64,000 nucleotides of DNA from Malus domestica (lineage: Eukaryota > Streptophyta > Magnoliopsida > Rosales > Rosaceae): contig NC_091665.1 of NCBI RefSeq assembly GCF_042453785.1, positions 28,072,501 to 28,136,500 on the forward strand. Direction: 5' to 3'. Position numbers and translations under genes: made by a program. Under the pieces are notes generated by a model. It did no database searches and had not been told where the DNA came from. It was given only the letters and a program-made list of their open reading frames with translations. This document shows, piece after piece, positions 21,876-34,761 of this stretch. The stretch's first letter is position 1, and each line of letters opens with the position of its first letter.

Positions 21876-22799
21876 ATTGTGTTAAATCATGACCCATCTG
21901 ATTTTCTCCACGATCATGGACTATGAAAGCTTACCAAACCAAATAGAATCAAGCGCATGGACCTTCTTTGTGAGAAACTTTTCGGTTTGACTAACACATC
22001 TTCTCATAAGTTTTCTCATGATGGATGAAAACTTGATATGTCAGAAACTTACAATATAATATATTAGTAAATACGTAATTCATGTTGGTGCTTTTCTTTT
22101 AGTCAACAAATGAATTGATAACATCACATGTTGTTTATGACGATTGCATCAAAAATATTGCGAGTTCTAAGGCAAAGAGAAACCCACTATAAGACTAAGA
22201 CATACGAATAAGACATAAGAAGTGACATTAACTTGACCACCACCAAAGGTCTTTTGTACAACAAGATTTTCCACCTTAGTAACCATCATTGGCCAAAGAA
22301 AATTTGATAATTACCCAAATTGGTTGATAATATTAATTGCATGTTGGGCTTGTTTGATGCACAAAAATTAGATTAGATAAAATTAAGATATGTGTGAAGA
22401 CAGAGACGGTTTTTTAATTTTAATTAAGGGGAATTAAATGGGATATATATGTTTTTTTAGAATATGATGAGTTATTGAATCCAATCCAATCATAAACCAA
22501 GCGAGACTTTGAACAAACAGTACTGAACAAAAAATGCTATGATGACAGAGGAGTAGAATCAAGATGATATTTAAATGGCACAAATTGGTATCAAGAGATT
22601 TTTTTTTGGGGGGGGGGGGAGAGAGTAGTAGGCTATTCACATATGCTGCCTCAACAAAATTTGGTCTGAATAAAACTTCAATTCCTACTATTACATATGC
22701 TGACTATTGCAATCAATTTTAACAAAAATAAAAGGGGAGAAAAATAAAATCTCATGAGCATGAAATAGGAACTATGGTAAAAGTTTCCCAATAACATGT
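21876..22799. other. Intergenic, downstream of fimbrin
   Basis: AT-rich with a T8G10-type homopolymer tract near 22600-22619. No gene or repeat family recognised. Confidence 0.5.
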
Positions 22800-25700
22800 T
22801 TATATATTTCCATTCTCCTCCGTTGATGACTCCGAAGCGGAGTCATCAGTAGTGGAATTGGAGACAATGCTTGAACCCTCACTATCCGAAATCCCAGACC
22901 GTCGATCTTCGACAGGCTGTTTCAAAAACCAGTACATAATGCTTGCAGTCAAAGTAAGAATCATCTTTTGATTCACCTGATGAAATGTGTCAATATAAAC
23001 TAGTTTAGGTGCATTGGTTGACAAAAGAAAATGAACAAAAATAACGAACATCGAACATCCCAAAAGTACCTCAGTTATGTCTTCAGGAAGCAAAAATATC
23101 GAACATCCGAGCTTTCTTGCAATACTGATAATGTAAGTGGCATTCATCTTCTTCTCCTCATCTATATTTTTCAAAGATTCGGTAGAAAAATTATGAATAT
23201 GGTTTTCGAACATATTGATATTTGATAATAAGTTTCCCTAACAAATTCAACTATGCCTCGGAAAAATAGGAGAAAACATACCGGTTACTCCTTTTGTTAC
23301 AACACTCCAGTTCACCACTCTAGGCTGCACACAGCTAAGCAACTCAAGGAAGAAAATTCCATCCGACAAACTCTTATCCTGTAAGATTGATATAGTAACA
23401 TATGATCAGGGATGACAGTAAGCACAGATTGATGCACAGTCAAAAAGAAGTTCTTGCTAATGTTTCAAAATTTCAGGCATGAGATTCATGCATGGATGTC
23501 ACAGCCTATTTGGAAACTTCAATCGTTCACCTAATTCACGAAACATCTAAGCAAATAACACGACAGATTATGGACCTATGGCTAGAGTGTACATCTGCAA
23601 TTCGAAGGAATGATTGCATAACTTATGTCAGGACTACAAAATCTTTGCATTACTCCTTTTTTCACCATCAGGTATAAAATTACTACACCAAACACATAGT
23701 GCCATGGGAATGACGTTTGAAAAGCACCACTGCTATCTTTATAAACTACAGAAATGGTACCTTAAAACTTTTCATGCAGCTCTGGCTTCCCGTGCTGCTG
23801 ACTTTGGTGTTGGCCCATTCTAGAATATCAGCATCAGCAATTTCCTTCCCATGGGAATGAAATCTCAAGTTCTTTAGTAGTTGGAGGATGTTGTACCGCA
23901 TCAATTGCCACAAATAAGCTGAAGACAAAACCGACACTCTTTGGTTCAGACAGTTTCTTTGAATGATTATATAAGCATAAAGTCATACCACGAGTCTGAT
24001 GTATTTGGAAGAATCCTGTAAGATACAGAATTAACATAAATGTGCCAGTGCCCGTACCAAGTATTAACTTTTTATTCCCCTGAACGATGTCATTTCCAGC
24101 AATATTTACCAAAGAAAACTTCAGTTGCTTTCCAATTTTTACAACTTGGTTGCAGTTTTCTACTTTCTTGAATGGCATTTTAATTGGAGGCTTGTTTGCA
24201 ATCTTCCAATTTACAATGCCGGGTGAAATCTTGTCCAGTGACTCCAGAAGCGCCCACCTGCAGAGGATCAATTTCACTTCAGCTCCAGATGAAACAAAAG
24301 ATCAAGCAGTTTGAATAGTTAGCATAGTCTAACTCTGGAAGTGCTTGAATTTAGTTCATGATCTCTACTACAAAATTAAAAAAAATCTACCTTTAGGACA
24401 ATCTTTTCGATATTTTTTATATTTTGAAATTTGGAAGTTTGGTTTTATTTGAACCATGAACCTGATGCGAACTTAGTATGCCACCAGATGCAACACTATA
24501 ATAAGTTGATGAGAGCATAAATAATTTATGTTCAGGAGGATAGACACACTATAATATTAAATCATCATAAGAGTTCAAAATCAAATTTTACCCGTTTCTG
24601 AGGTCTTCAAAGACGTTATTGATATATGAAGAATTCCCGAGACTATTCATCCAAAAGCGAAATGCTCTCTCTTCTCTGGAGATTTGGGTGTCATCTTCCA
24701 AATTGTCAAGGAATGATGTCTGCTTTGTTTGTGTTGAGAGTCCATTTCTACAGGTGAAATGAGTAGTTTAGACATTATTGATGTATGATGAATTTCCGAG
24801 ACTATTCTAAAAGGAATGCATTGCTCAAGTAGATATAGTTCTCACCTATGCTGGAAAATATGTGCAACAAAGGCAAGGTTAAGATTCGGGGATCCTTCAA
24901 CAATATCTTTTGCGGTCAAATATCTCTTGCAGCCCATCCTATCTGCATGTTCAAGAACTAACTTTGCTCTTTCCATAGGATTCTTTGCATCCAATGCAGA
25001 TGGTTTACTGTGCTCCGGTGCTAGAACATTTAGGAGGTGAGCATAAGCCTCTGCATCCTGCAAGACAAACATCTCATACCCTCAAACACTATTAATATCC
25101 TTGTAATGTATGTTGAATCTATTTATCAGTTATTGCTGTTGCAACCCATTGAATAGAATCACTGGCTAAACCTTTCCTATTTGATTCTAAACAACAGGAG
25201 TGCATGACATATCCCAAACCTCGACAAGTTATTAACTTATTCTCATACCTTCACATCAGAGGAGAAGTTTGTGACTATCTTCTGATATCCAGCTTTCTTC
25301 AATTGGAAATTCATCCATCTCAGTAATATCTTTTCCGGTGGTAGACTCATCAACTCTTCCACATCCTGTAGGTTTTGGACATTAGAATTTAGAACACATT
25401 AGAAAAACTGTTGGTTGATAGCCTCACCACTAATTGTCGTAAGAATCAAAATTTTATGAATTAGGACTTTCTTACCTTGCTATCGTCAACCAACTCCACC
25501 AATTGAGGTGTTTTCTTCAAGTTGAGGTCTGCCAAGAGTTGTATCTATATAGCATAAAAAGTAGTATAGAACTCTTAGAAAGATAAATTTGCAGCTTGCA
25601 TTGCATTTCATATCAACTTTATATGCAGATATCTACAAGGATATCATAAGAAGCCTATAATTTGGATATGGCCCACCATATATTACAAAATCAAACTTCA

Positions 25701-26906
25701 TGCTTTTGAAGTTATACAACTCTGAAAATCTTACCTTGATTATCTGAGAAATCACTCCAAGAACAAGATGACGCTGAAATCCAAACAACAGAGCCAATAT
25801 TGGTAAGTATCCATGTCCGATATATACATTTTAACACTCTACTCAGTGAAGCAGTAGAAACACAAGTGCACATTACACGAAGGACATGAAATGGCATGTA
25901 TGCATACCCTTCCTTCAATGAAATCCTGAGTCCCAATATTGACCACAGTACATCCAACAGCCTTAGCAGAGTTGAGGCACAAGGTGTGATTTTCATTTCT
26001 CTCCCATGGATTAAGTACTCGTTTAGTATTGATAGCTCGTTCATCGATTGTTCCAGGCACTGCCACATTGATCAGCTTACTGCATCCAGAGAAACACATC
26101 CATAAAAATCCAATCAACAATCCCACACAATCCAATCAAGTAACTCAACAACAAGATACCAAAAGGGGTAGTATTGAATAACAATCAATCACCATAAAAG
26201 TACTCCATCTTTTACGATCTCGAATAAATCATTGGTTGATGGATCAATAGGGAGATATGTCTTAAGGAAATCATCCTGTCCAAGGTAGTTATTGATATGA
26301 GCTACATAGGATGCCTTCTCGGATTCGCTGATCGTGTGAAGCAAAGTGGTGGTAGCAGCCTTGAGAAAGGCAGATGAAGAGTTGTTCTTTCCACCACTTC
26401 CTGTGGTTGCAGTGGCATGAGCTTGGAGTTGCAAATAAACCTGCAACATATAAATCATTTTCTTCAACTACAGATAAATAAAGAACAAACACAGCTTCGG
26501 CATTTACTTATTCGACTGACTGCTCAATTGGGTTTGAAGTAAAATTGTTAAAAAAACCAGACCCTGAGGAAGAATTCGAAATCGACATCTTCATCGAGGT
26601 TGGGATGCAAATCTTGAATGAAAGAAGCCCTGTCTTGGTCAGTAAAATTATCTGATCCCACGACCTTGAGCCTTGACATCTTGGCAGGCAAGTCTCCAAC
26701 TGTGAGCTTTCCACTCTCTCTCTTCATGCTCATAAACTTCATCACAACAAAATCACACATTTTTCAGCCAAAAAAGTGCTAAAAAATAAATCAAAAACAT
26801 AAAGTGCTGAACAACATACATGGGATTTCAAGCTCCGGAGCTCCACTTGGGTGAACTGATTCTGCAGCCATGGATCTGAGACTAGAATGCCGACGTACCC
26901 CGACAT
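22800..26906 (-). CDS. FIM5: Fimbrin (plastin), actin-bundling protein, FIM5-like
   Basis: Fourteen exons were traced on the minus strand with GT-AG borders and consistent phase: 26906-26820, 26736-26563, 26440-26193, 26079-25908, 25773-25735, 25544-25476, 25365-25249, 25057-24846, 24747-24592, 24257-24058, 23918-23761, 23378-23282, 23161-23070, 22976-22800. They sum to 1,998 bases, 665 codons plus stop, close to the family's usual 650-690. The start [20 protein letters not shown] is the plant fimbrin N-terminus. An EF-hand-like segment follows, then four calponin-homology domains: e.g. [20 protein letters not shown] (CH1), the stretch [18 protein letters not shown] (CH2), [14 protein letters not shown] with [16 protein letters not shown] (CH3), and [20 protein letters not shown] (CH4). 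The tail ([19 protein letters not shown]) is acidic and variable. Fimbrins crosslink actin filaments; FIM5 does so in pollen tubes. Which Arabidopsis paralogue is orthologous is uncertain. Introns include one small exon of 39 bases. Confidence 0.95.
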
Positions 26907-29535
26907 TTTCGGAGCTGCCCGGAAGAAGAAAATGCAGGATTGAGCTGAAGATTTTGCTGAAAGTTGATCTCTTTCAGTATTTCTCTTGGTTATTATCCCC
27001 CACCAAACAAACCCAACTTTTTATTTTTATTTAATTACTTAAGTTTGAAACTTTAGAGCAGGAGGATTAGTACAAGACTTGTCACAGTTGGGGTCGGGGT
27101 AGAGCTGTCACACTTCAAAGTTTGGTCATTTGAATGAAGATGCACAATTCAAATAATGACCATCGTGTCCTACTCCAACCCACCCTCTCTCACTTTCAAA
27201 TCTCAATCAGTCAAGCTGGTTCCCTTTTTTCTCTCTCTAAAATGAGTAACTACGGGGGAAAGGAGATAGACCCCACAAACAATGTCGTTGGAGAATTCAA
27301 AATATAACTACTACGTCTTTATTTTCCGAGTAAGTTTTCAGTGTAAAGTCACATTGTTGTGTAATATTTTTACCATGCTTAATGTTTAACATGTGTATTT
27401 ATTTATTAAAGTAACGTAACCGTGACAGTTTGTATCCATCGCTCTCATTCTACCGTTCTGCTTTCAAGTTTCAACTAAACTTAGACCGTTACAATTTCAA
27501 GATTTGAACTTTAATTAATAAACAATTAGAGCAACATGAAGGATTAAACAATGGAATTTGCTAAGCTCAGTTGGGCATAAAATTAATTATATTCCTAATG
27601 GATAAGTAGGGAATGGTAAATGTCCAAAATTGGTAAAGCACTCAGGTCAGTTAGGCATTGAATTGAATACATTATTTCACTAAAAAGTGGTCGGTCATTT
27701 GAAAAAAAGAAGGCATTTGGGCATTTGGGCACCTGCAAGTGCGTGGTAAGGACCACCGGATAAAAAGACCGTTTGCCTTTCCTGAAAAGCAGAGTTTGAT
27801 TGGCAACAGATGTTTTTGACGTTTCCTAAATTCCCAGGCTTCCATGGAGGTTATAACGAGTTCAACGACCAAATAGTGCACTTGTGACTTGTATTGAAAG
27901 AATATGTTATTGATAATATATCGATAAAATTAATTGAAACGGTATTTTTGAACTGTTATCATATTAAAGTTTGATTTGTTAAATCTAAAGTTTTGACATT
28001 TTGGTATTTGACTTTGATTTAATGTTCATTTTAACAATTCTTTTGTCATTTCTATTTGAATTTCACACATATCATCTTTTAAAATGAGATTGTGTCGTCT
28101 TAAAAAAGCAGACTGTTTACTTCAAATATCAAATGTCACATTTTTAATTTAGGAGCCAAAGTTCATTTAGTCGTGGTTTTGTGACTACTGCTCCGATTTA
28201 CTGTGTATCAATATGTAGTTGACACTGTTTCAATGTCGTTATATCTAACAAAATATATAGATATGCTATCGACAATATTATGATGTGTCATGTGTCCTCT
28301 AATAAAAAAATAGACGTCATTAAATTACCTTAGTAACTAGTATTTATCTTCTCCTTTCCATTCCTCCCAGTGTCATCGACATACAGCATCATATCATCCC
28401 CACAGACCATTTTCATATTTGGCTTGTCATTAATAATCATTAAGCAGTTCAATTATCATCATATAACAAATCAGTCCATCTAAACTCTATAATTTCTTGC
28501 AGAGAACATAAACTAAAGTATCATCCGATTCATGGGTCGTAAGAACTTCCATATTTTTACATAATTGTGAGGCACCAATCTGCAAAAAGGACGGTGCAGG
28601 CGGGCAATGCTGCCTTCATGACTCCATCCATGGCATTATCTAATAAACAAGCTAGTCCCATGAACATAAACAAATAGATCTTGCACACAAGAGAGCATGG
28701 GAGGGACAACAATGGTAGGCCATACCAAAGTGGATTAAGGAAGCTTTATACACAGTTAATTTGCTTTACAGAAAAGGCAAATAGAAAGAGAAAAAAAAAA
28801 GGCATGGGAAAAAAAAATTATAAATAATTAGGGGAATGTGTGTACCGAACCTTGCTGTGTTTCCTTCTACTCTCAAGGCATATGAATCATTACCGAGGTC
28901 CATCGACGTGTGCTGATGCAAGTATATAAAAATCCATATTTGTGGGACATTCCCACACATGGTGTTGCACTGGTGTTCATTGGACACTGTTGAATCTTCA
29001 TCATCAGTTAGGCTAATTCTTCTGGGTGCTTTCCTTTAAACAAAGTATGATTCGAGTCACGCTTGTGTCTGATTCCCGCTATTATTGGACAACAGATAAA
29101 ATAGACTAAACAAGTTAGATGAATTTTGCCTTGAACAGTTTACAATCTTTGTCACAGGCGTAGATTACAAAGCACTCGGCAAGGTTATTGCTAGACCCAA
29201 GCTAAAATTATCTGTTCCAACAGTACATAATCAGCACAAAAAATAGGGATGGTGCACCTATAGTAAAATGTTCAAAATGCTATTTCCCGAAGAACTTCAA
29301 GAGTCTTCTAATGAACCTGTATTTCCCGAAGAACTTCAAGAGTCTTTTTCAAAACAAAAACTAGATCAAAAGCTTAAATAAAATTGAAGAGAAAATAACA
29401 TTTCCCATTCTAATGTTGTGCTGTGAAACCAGAGAACTTGACCTTATGGGTCATTCAACATCCTGAGGTCCACAGGGCTTGAAATAAATGTGTTGCAACT
29501 TACACTATAAATCGGTGAATCAAGCAACTCTTACC
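26907..29535. other. Fimbrin 5' flank and gene-poor sequence
   Basis: Fimbrin promoter and 5' leader probably occupy the first few hundred bases (pyrimidine-rich CTCTCTCTAAAATG near 27231). No gene is seen further on. A near-perfect short tandem duplication, TATTTCCCGAAGAACTTCAA, begins at 29280 and again at 29320. Confidence 0.5.
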
Positions 29536-30990
29536 TTGAAGACAGTCTCAAGAAACATGCCAGGGCACACAGGAAGTGGTTTTCGCCTCACACGCTTTCC
29601 TGGAAACGATGATGCAATACAAATAACAGAAACTCTGTTATAGCCATTTCTGTGCAACGAGGAAGGGGAAAAGACTCGAGCAAATAAACTATGGCTGCCC
29701 TCAGTCGAGTGGCATCTTCGTCATCACTGCTAGAGTGGTCAGCACTTTCATTTTTTCTTGCCATTACATTTTTTATCATCGCCTGGACAGTCTACCCCAG
29801 ATTCAAGCTACCAGTTTGGTTAAGAAGTTCACCAGCACTGACCGGGATTTTATCTAAGAACACAATTTTTCCAAAGTATGGTAAATAATAGTTGATATAT
29901 TTCATAAACCAAAATGGGTATCCTGTAGTCTTAAATGCAGATACAGACCTCAGATTCTGGAAGGGTGTTAAATCCACGATCATTTCTCTTGTCTAGTATC
30001 CATCTCCCATAATATTCCGAGCTTCCTCTCTGACCAAACAAGTCTTGCAAGCAGTTTTCAATCTGGAACTACAGGTCGATCGAGTTTCCATTGTCTTCCA
30101 AAGATGAAAATAAGCTTTTATATTAGCTTCAATTATTACTAAATGACAGGAAGTACAAATTCAAACTTCATGAAAATAATAATGCATGAAAGCATGAAAA
30201 GACCACGGTCAGCGCCACTGAATTATGTATACAAGGACTATAGTTTTGTAAGTTAGAAATACTATTTCCTCGTTTTAACGTTTTAGGAGTTCCAACAATC
30301 CCAAGTAAACCAAATGACAGAACACAGCCCCAAAGAGGGGGAAATCTGCTGATTATATTTTTTACGAAGTGACGTAAAATTTCATTAAAACAATAGTATT
30401 AGAAGAACTGGCATCAAGTTCTGAGGGTGAAATCTCAGTGACGGTATTAAACAGACTGCTTACAAACTCTATGATGTAAAACACAACCTCCTCTATCCCG
30501 CCCTCTTCCCCACAAAAATAAAATGCATCATTGAACATTCTTAGCACATGATATTGCAGAACCAACAAAAAGGGAACCAGAAAACATGCGTCATCAGATG
30601 AAGGTACACATACAAACAAATTTAGGAACAATAATATTGTGCAACAAACCATATCAAAGGTGATGCGAAAAATGTACAGAAACGATAGAATGTGGTGTTA
30701 TTTAAAACTTGATACAATTTAAAGGTCAGTGTGTGCTCATCGCTCAATCATATCAGATCAATCGAAGTTCCATGAGGGTAGTCCAGATCCATATTAAAGT
30801 TAGGGTATGTGTAAACCTGAAATGTAAGTGGGAACCTTATCATCTTGGTCACTGTCAGCGAGTTGCATCATGTAATCTAGAGCCATCTGAAACCGGCCTC
30901 CATCTCATCGACTCTCTTCCTTAGGACCCCTTGTGCAGCTATTTCCACTGCCACCTCTTCAGATGCATCATCCATGTTCATATCCTCCAG
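29536..30990 (-). pseudogene. Decayed copy of a conserved plant gene of unknown function
   Basis: Minus-strand exon remnants are visible. 30990-30836 encodes LEDMNMDDASEEVAVEIAAQ, continues VLRKRVDEMEAGF, and after a one-base deletion resumes as MALDYMMQLADSDQDDK up to a GT. 29779-29690 encodes IKNVMARKNESADHSSSDDE. 29601-29536 encodes RKPLPVCPGMFLETVFK up to a GTAAG donor. The acidic, helix-prone composition and splice signals show a real gene family, but I cannot name it. The upstream exon of the same family survives separately at 43593-43800 and 55340-55470, and reads directly into this exon. No enzymatic motif is visible. Confidence 0.55.
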
Positions 30991-32025
30991 CTGTACACGT
31001 ACAAAAATCAGTAGTTTGAACACTGAGTCAGTTCACGATGTCGAAACCACGAGCACAAAGATATATAAGCATACTAATCCAATCACGAAAGATAAAAGCA
31101 CGGACTTTCGCTGCCATTGTCATAAATGGTGTAGAAAGTTTATTTAATTTAAGTGAACTTCCTGCTTTTACCGTTCGTGGAGATGTGACTTATGTCAAGA
31201 TTAGTGAAGATATTTATCGAGGTCAACTACGCTCATTCCGAACAAAAACTTGAGTCTTTCAAGAGTGGTTTGGCTTCGTTATGGAAGCTTCACAACCCTT
31301 GGTGAGTGGTACCACTAGGCAAGGATATTTTGGTCTGCACATTTTCACTAAGAAGACATGAGAAGAATGTGGAGTCGTGGAACATGTACACTTCAATTTG
31401 GTATTTTTAGGCTGTCTCGATGGCAACCATATTTCAATCCCGATGACATCCTTCCCCAAACGTATGCACATGTCTAGATCAAAATATATGAGTTAAAAAT
31501 AAGGAGTTTTAACAAAACACTTTCGGTACTGTTTACTTTTAACGAAAATGAGGACAATGAGGACTTCTGCTATGGTATAACACCTGTCCAAAGAGAAGAA
31601 CTCCAAACTCATATCACAACGTAATAAGATGAACATCTACTTACATTGTCTAATACCACAAAATTCAAGACACATCTATGACCTGACTTTCCACACTTAT
31701 GTTTGTTATAGGTTTTGTAGCCTTGATAATAGGGGCCAACATCGTCTCATATACTGCTTGAAAATCCCTGCAGTTTTAACCAAATGCACGATGAACATAC
31801 TCCAAGATAAATTTTTTGGCCTTAAATTGAACGATTATTGAAGCTTATGTTCTACAGGACATTCAACTTAAACTTTTACTGCAAGTAAGATCAGCAAATT
31901 ATCAATTTTCTTTTCAATTAGAGAACAACAAATTACCATTTATACAAACAAATTATGTTAAAACATATTAAGAATTCGATACCAATGATAAACCCAATCG
32001 CAAGGTTCGGCATTGAGCAGATTTA
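30991..32025. other. Intergenic, partial MITE end
   Basis: No gene is recognised. Near 31505-31555 (GGAGTTTTAACAAAACAC, GGTACTGTTTACTTTTAACG) there is a partial copy of the 150-base MITE family annotated at 42385, 43836, 44760, 45384 and 49563. Confidence 0.45.
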
Positions 32026-32684
32026 GGCCATCTCCAACTGAAGGGTACAGAGAGCCAGAGGGCCGAAAATAACCCAAAAACGATCTTCAACCGAGGGTTA
32101 GGCCAAAGGGCTTGTGAGCTCCACTGGACAAAAAAGGGCCATAGGGCCAACCGGCAGGCCCAAACTAGCCAGCCGGCCCTGGGCCGAGCTCCAATTCAAA
32201 TTTGTAACGGCTAGTTGCTGACGTCACCTAGCCGTTATTTTTTTATTTATTTTACAAAATTTGTTTTAAACCTTGTAAAAATTCTTTTTTTTTTCCTATA
32301 ACTTCTAAACCATTAAACATTACATAACATTAAATAACATGATTTGAAATAGATTGAATTCAAAGTTGTGTGAATTATAGCCCAATATCCACCCTATTTA
32401 TAGCCCAAAAAAATTTAATCCAATGGCTAGCTGACGTCACTTAGCTGTTGGATTTGAATTTAAGTTGTAGTTTTTAAATAATAAATTATGTTTGATCTTA
32501 TGACCATTTGACTTTGGTTGGAGACTATTTTTTGTGACAAAGCTAAAACGAGCCCTATGGGCCTTTGACCCTCGGTTGGGGATGGTAAGAAATATGGCTA
32601 TATATTGTTCATTAAAATATTAATTTTTTTGAGGACCAAAGAGCTAAAACGAGCTCTCTGGCCAGCCTTCAGTTGGAGATAGCC
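32026..32684. mobile_element. Non-autonomous DNA transposon, GGCCATCTCCAACTGA family, copy 1
   Basis: The ends GGCCATCTCCAACTGAAGG and CCTTCAGTTGGAGATAGCC are inverted repeats bounding 659 bases. The interior carries the palindrome AACGGCTAGTTGCTGACGTC / ACCTAGCCGTT. A second copy of almost the same length occurs at 47562-48221. No transposase. Neither copy gave a clean target duplication, so the superfamily is unresolved. Confidence 0.7.
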
Positions 32685-33364
32685 TAAACAAAAGAACAAT
32701 TTTCCAATCACCCTCAACAGGCATAAACTTTCTCCATGAACCAAACCTTCCTCCTTCCCACCATTCGCAAACACTTTAATAGATCTCTTTGCCGCACTCA
32801 ACACAGCCTCCTCGTCCTCAACCCTGCCGACAATCCAAGCGCGCCTATACTTTTCCACCAGCACTCTCACCCAACGCAAATGTTAATGAACTCACTTCCG
32901 TTGAGGATAGATCATCACTTTGTATCATGTATCATGGGCAGAGTGACAATTTTTGTTCATTATCGGCTAAGAAAATGAGACTACATAAAATAAAACCAAG
33001 TGTACGTTCAAGAAATATTTTATACGCTAAATGTTTTTCAAAAGATAAAAGCTTATTTCATAAATTTATATAACCCGTCGTTATGTTTAGCAAATGAACA
33101 CCGACTCAAAACCGGTTAATATATTACTATGGCAACAATTACTAGAGCGTGAATCATTCAATCGAAGTTGTTCTAAAAGACCGTTTACATTTCAATTTTG
33201 CATCTTTCAATTGAAGATGTTGTAAAAACACCATAACATAGGTGGAACAATTTGAAATCATAGGCTTCCAATTGGTACAACAAGTGGAATTGGAGGACGG
33301 GTGGGTAACAGTCCATAACTACACTGACACACGTGTGTAACTATTCATTGGTATCAAATTATAG
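32685..33364. other. Intergenic, nothing recognised
   Basis: Short frames near 32736-33073 have no family features. No repeat structure was found between the DNA transposon and the LINE poly(A) tail. Confidence 0.45.
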
Positions 33365-33453
33365 TTTTTTTTTTTTTTTTGAAAAGATACGACAGTTGAT
33401 TTCATTTCATCATAAGTTGCAATACAAGAGTTTGTCCATCTCTAAGCATAGAG

Positions 33454-33906
33454 CTAAGTACAATCCTCTACAAGTATATCATTTAAAATACTAGGCGGAG
33501 AACCAAACCATTCACAACTTTGCATCAAAGATAGTCCGACTTTTGCAAGGCGGTGAGCAGCTATATTTGCGTTGCAACGAATGTGGGTGATATTTGCTTC
33601 AGTGATTGTGTTGAGCAGTGCTTTGCAATCCTCTGCAACTTGTCCAATGATAGACAAATTGAGAGTAGGATCTCTCAGTGCCTGAACAATCTGAAGCGAG
33701 TCAGTTTCAATAATAAAGGAATGATAACCCCTGTCAATCGCCCATTGCAAACCTACCCTTACTGCCATAGCTTCCGAGATCAATGGGAAGGATACATCAT
33801 CAAATCTTCCAGTAGTAGCAGCCACAAAACACCCATTAATGTCCCTGATAATGGCACCGAAACTAGCAACAAGTCTTCCTGCATTCCAGGACCCATCAAT
33901 ATTCAT
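33454..33906 (-). pseudogene. LINE ORF2 C-terminal RNase H domain
   Basis: 150-residue frame starting MNIDGSWNAGRLVASFGAII. The RNase H carboxylates are visible: Asp in NIDGSW, Glu in ISEAMAV and Asp in IIETDSL, with the late signature AHRLAK. The domain would degrade the RNA of RNA-DNA hybrids during LINE replication. It is separated from the rest of ORF2 by a stop or frameshift, so it is a remnant rather than a gene of its own. Confidence 0.8.
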
Positions 33907-34005
33907 CTTGAGTCGTCCCTAGGGTGGGACGATCCATCTGGGGGTGTTTCTCAACCTGCTCTCCTGCTCCGAGCTTGCGTTTGTGGTCTTAGTAAACTCC
34001 AGCTA

Positions 34006-34679
34006 TCATTGGATGGCTTGATTAGTGCATACCTCAAGTCGTTCCAGCTTTTCCTCCCAAAGTTTCATGTTCTGTGCCCTCCAAAATGCCCAACAAACCA
34101 TCAGAAATGCATCGAAACATGTCTTGGGTAAAAGATCCGCCACCTCATTGATCCATACTTTAAGGGAAGGGGGATGATTGTTCCTTAAAAGTGTACCAAC
34201 CTGTGAGCTCATCCACGCACATCTTGCATAATAGCAGTCCTTCATGAGATGGATGGTAGTTTCACCATAGGCTCCACACAAAACACATTCCACATCCGTG
34301 GTGATATGTCTCGCCACCAGATTGGCCTTAGTAGGAACCAATTCATTTGCAAGTCTCCATACGCATATTTTGACTTTTGGTGGCACCTGTGCATTCCACA
34401 CCTTCGCCCAAACTTTGGTTCCATCACCACTCGAGGACGATGCCCCTCTGTTTGTGAGTTATAGCAATTCCTTGCCACATGGTAAGCCGACCAAATCGTA
34501 AATCTTCTGTGTTTCTCATGGTGCCACAACAGGTAATCTGGTGGGTTTCTTATACTTAACGGGATTGTCTGAATCAGGTTTACCTCATCGGCAGAGAAAA
34601 GGCTTTCTAGCACATCAATCTTCCAACACTTTACAACCGGATCAAGCAATTCATTAACCATTGTCAGCATGCATCCCAC
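34006..34679 (-). pseudogene. LINE ORF2 zinc-binding RT-associated region
   Basis: Two overlapping frames (34679-34242 and 34401-34006) carry the zf-RVT region: MWNAQVPPKVKICVWRLANE, then CVLCGAYGETTIHLMKDCYY, a Cys-Cys-His-Cys arrangement typical of reverse transcriptases of plant L1 elements. A frameshift near 34400 separates the pieces. Confidence 0.75.
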
Positions 34680-34761
34680 CGGTTTGGAAGAGTAGGGGCG
34701 GAATCGCGATGGAATGAGGATCCAAGGGTCCTCCCAGAATAGATTGTCCAGTTCCTACCTG

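Noticed and set aside
29691-29888. Plus-strand frame MAALSRVASSSSLLEWSAL...
   Set aside because: A hydrophobic stretch looks like a membrane segment, but it is antisense to the unknown-gene exon and has no supporting context.
33553-34501. Plus-strand frames across the LINE
   Set aside because: Antisense shadows of RNase H and zinc-binding RT frames on the minus strand.
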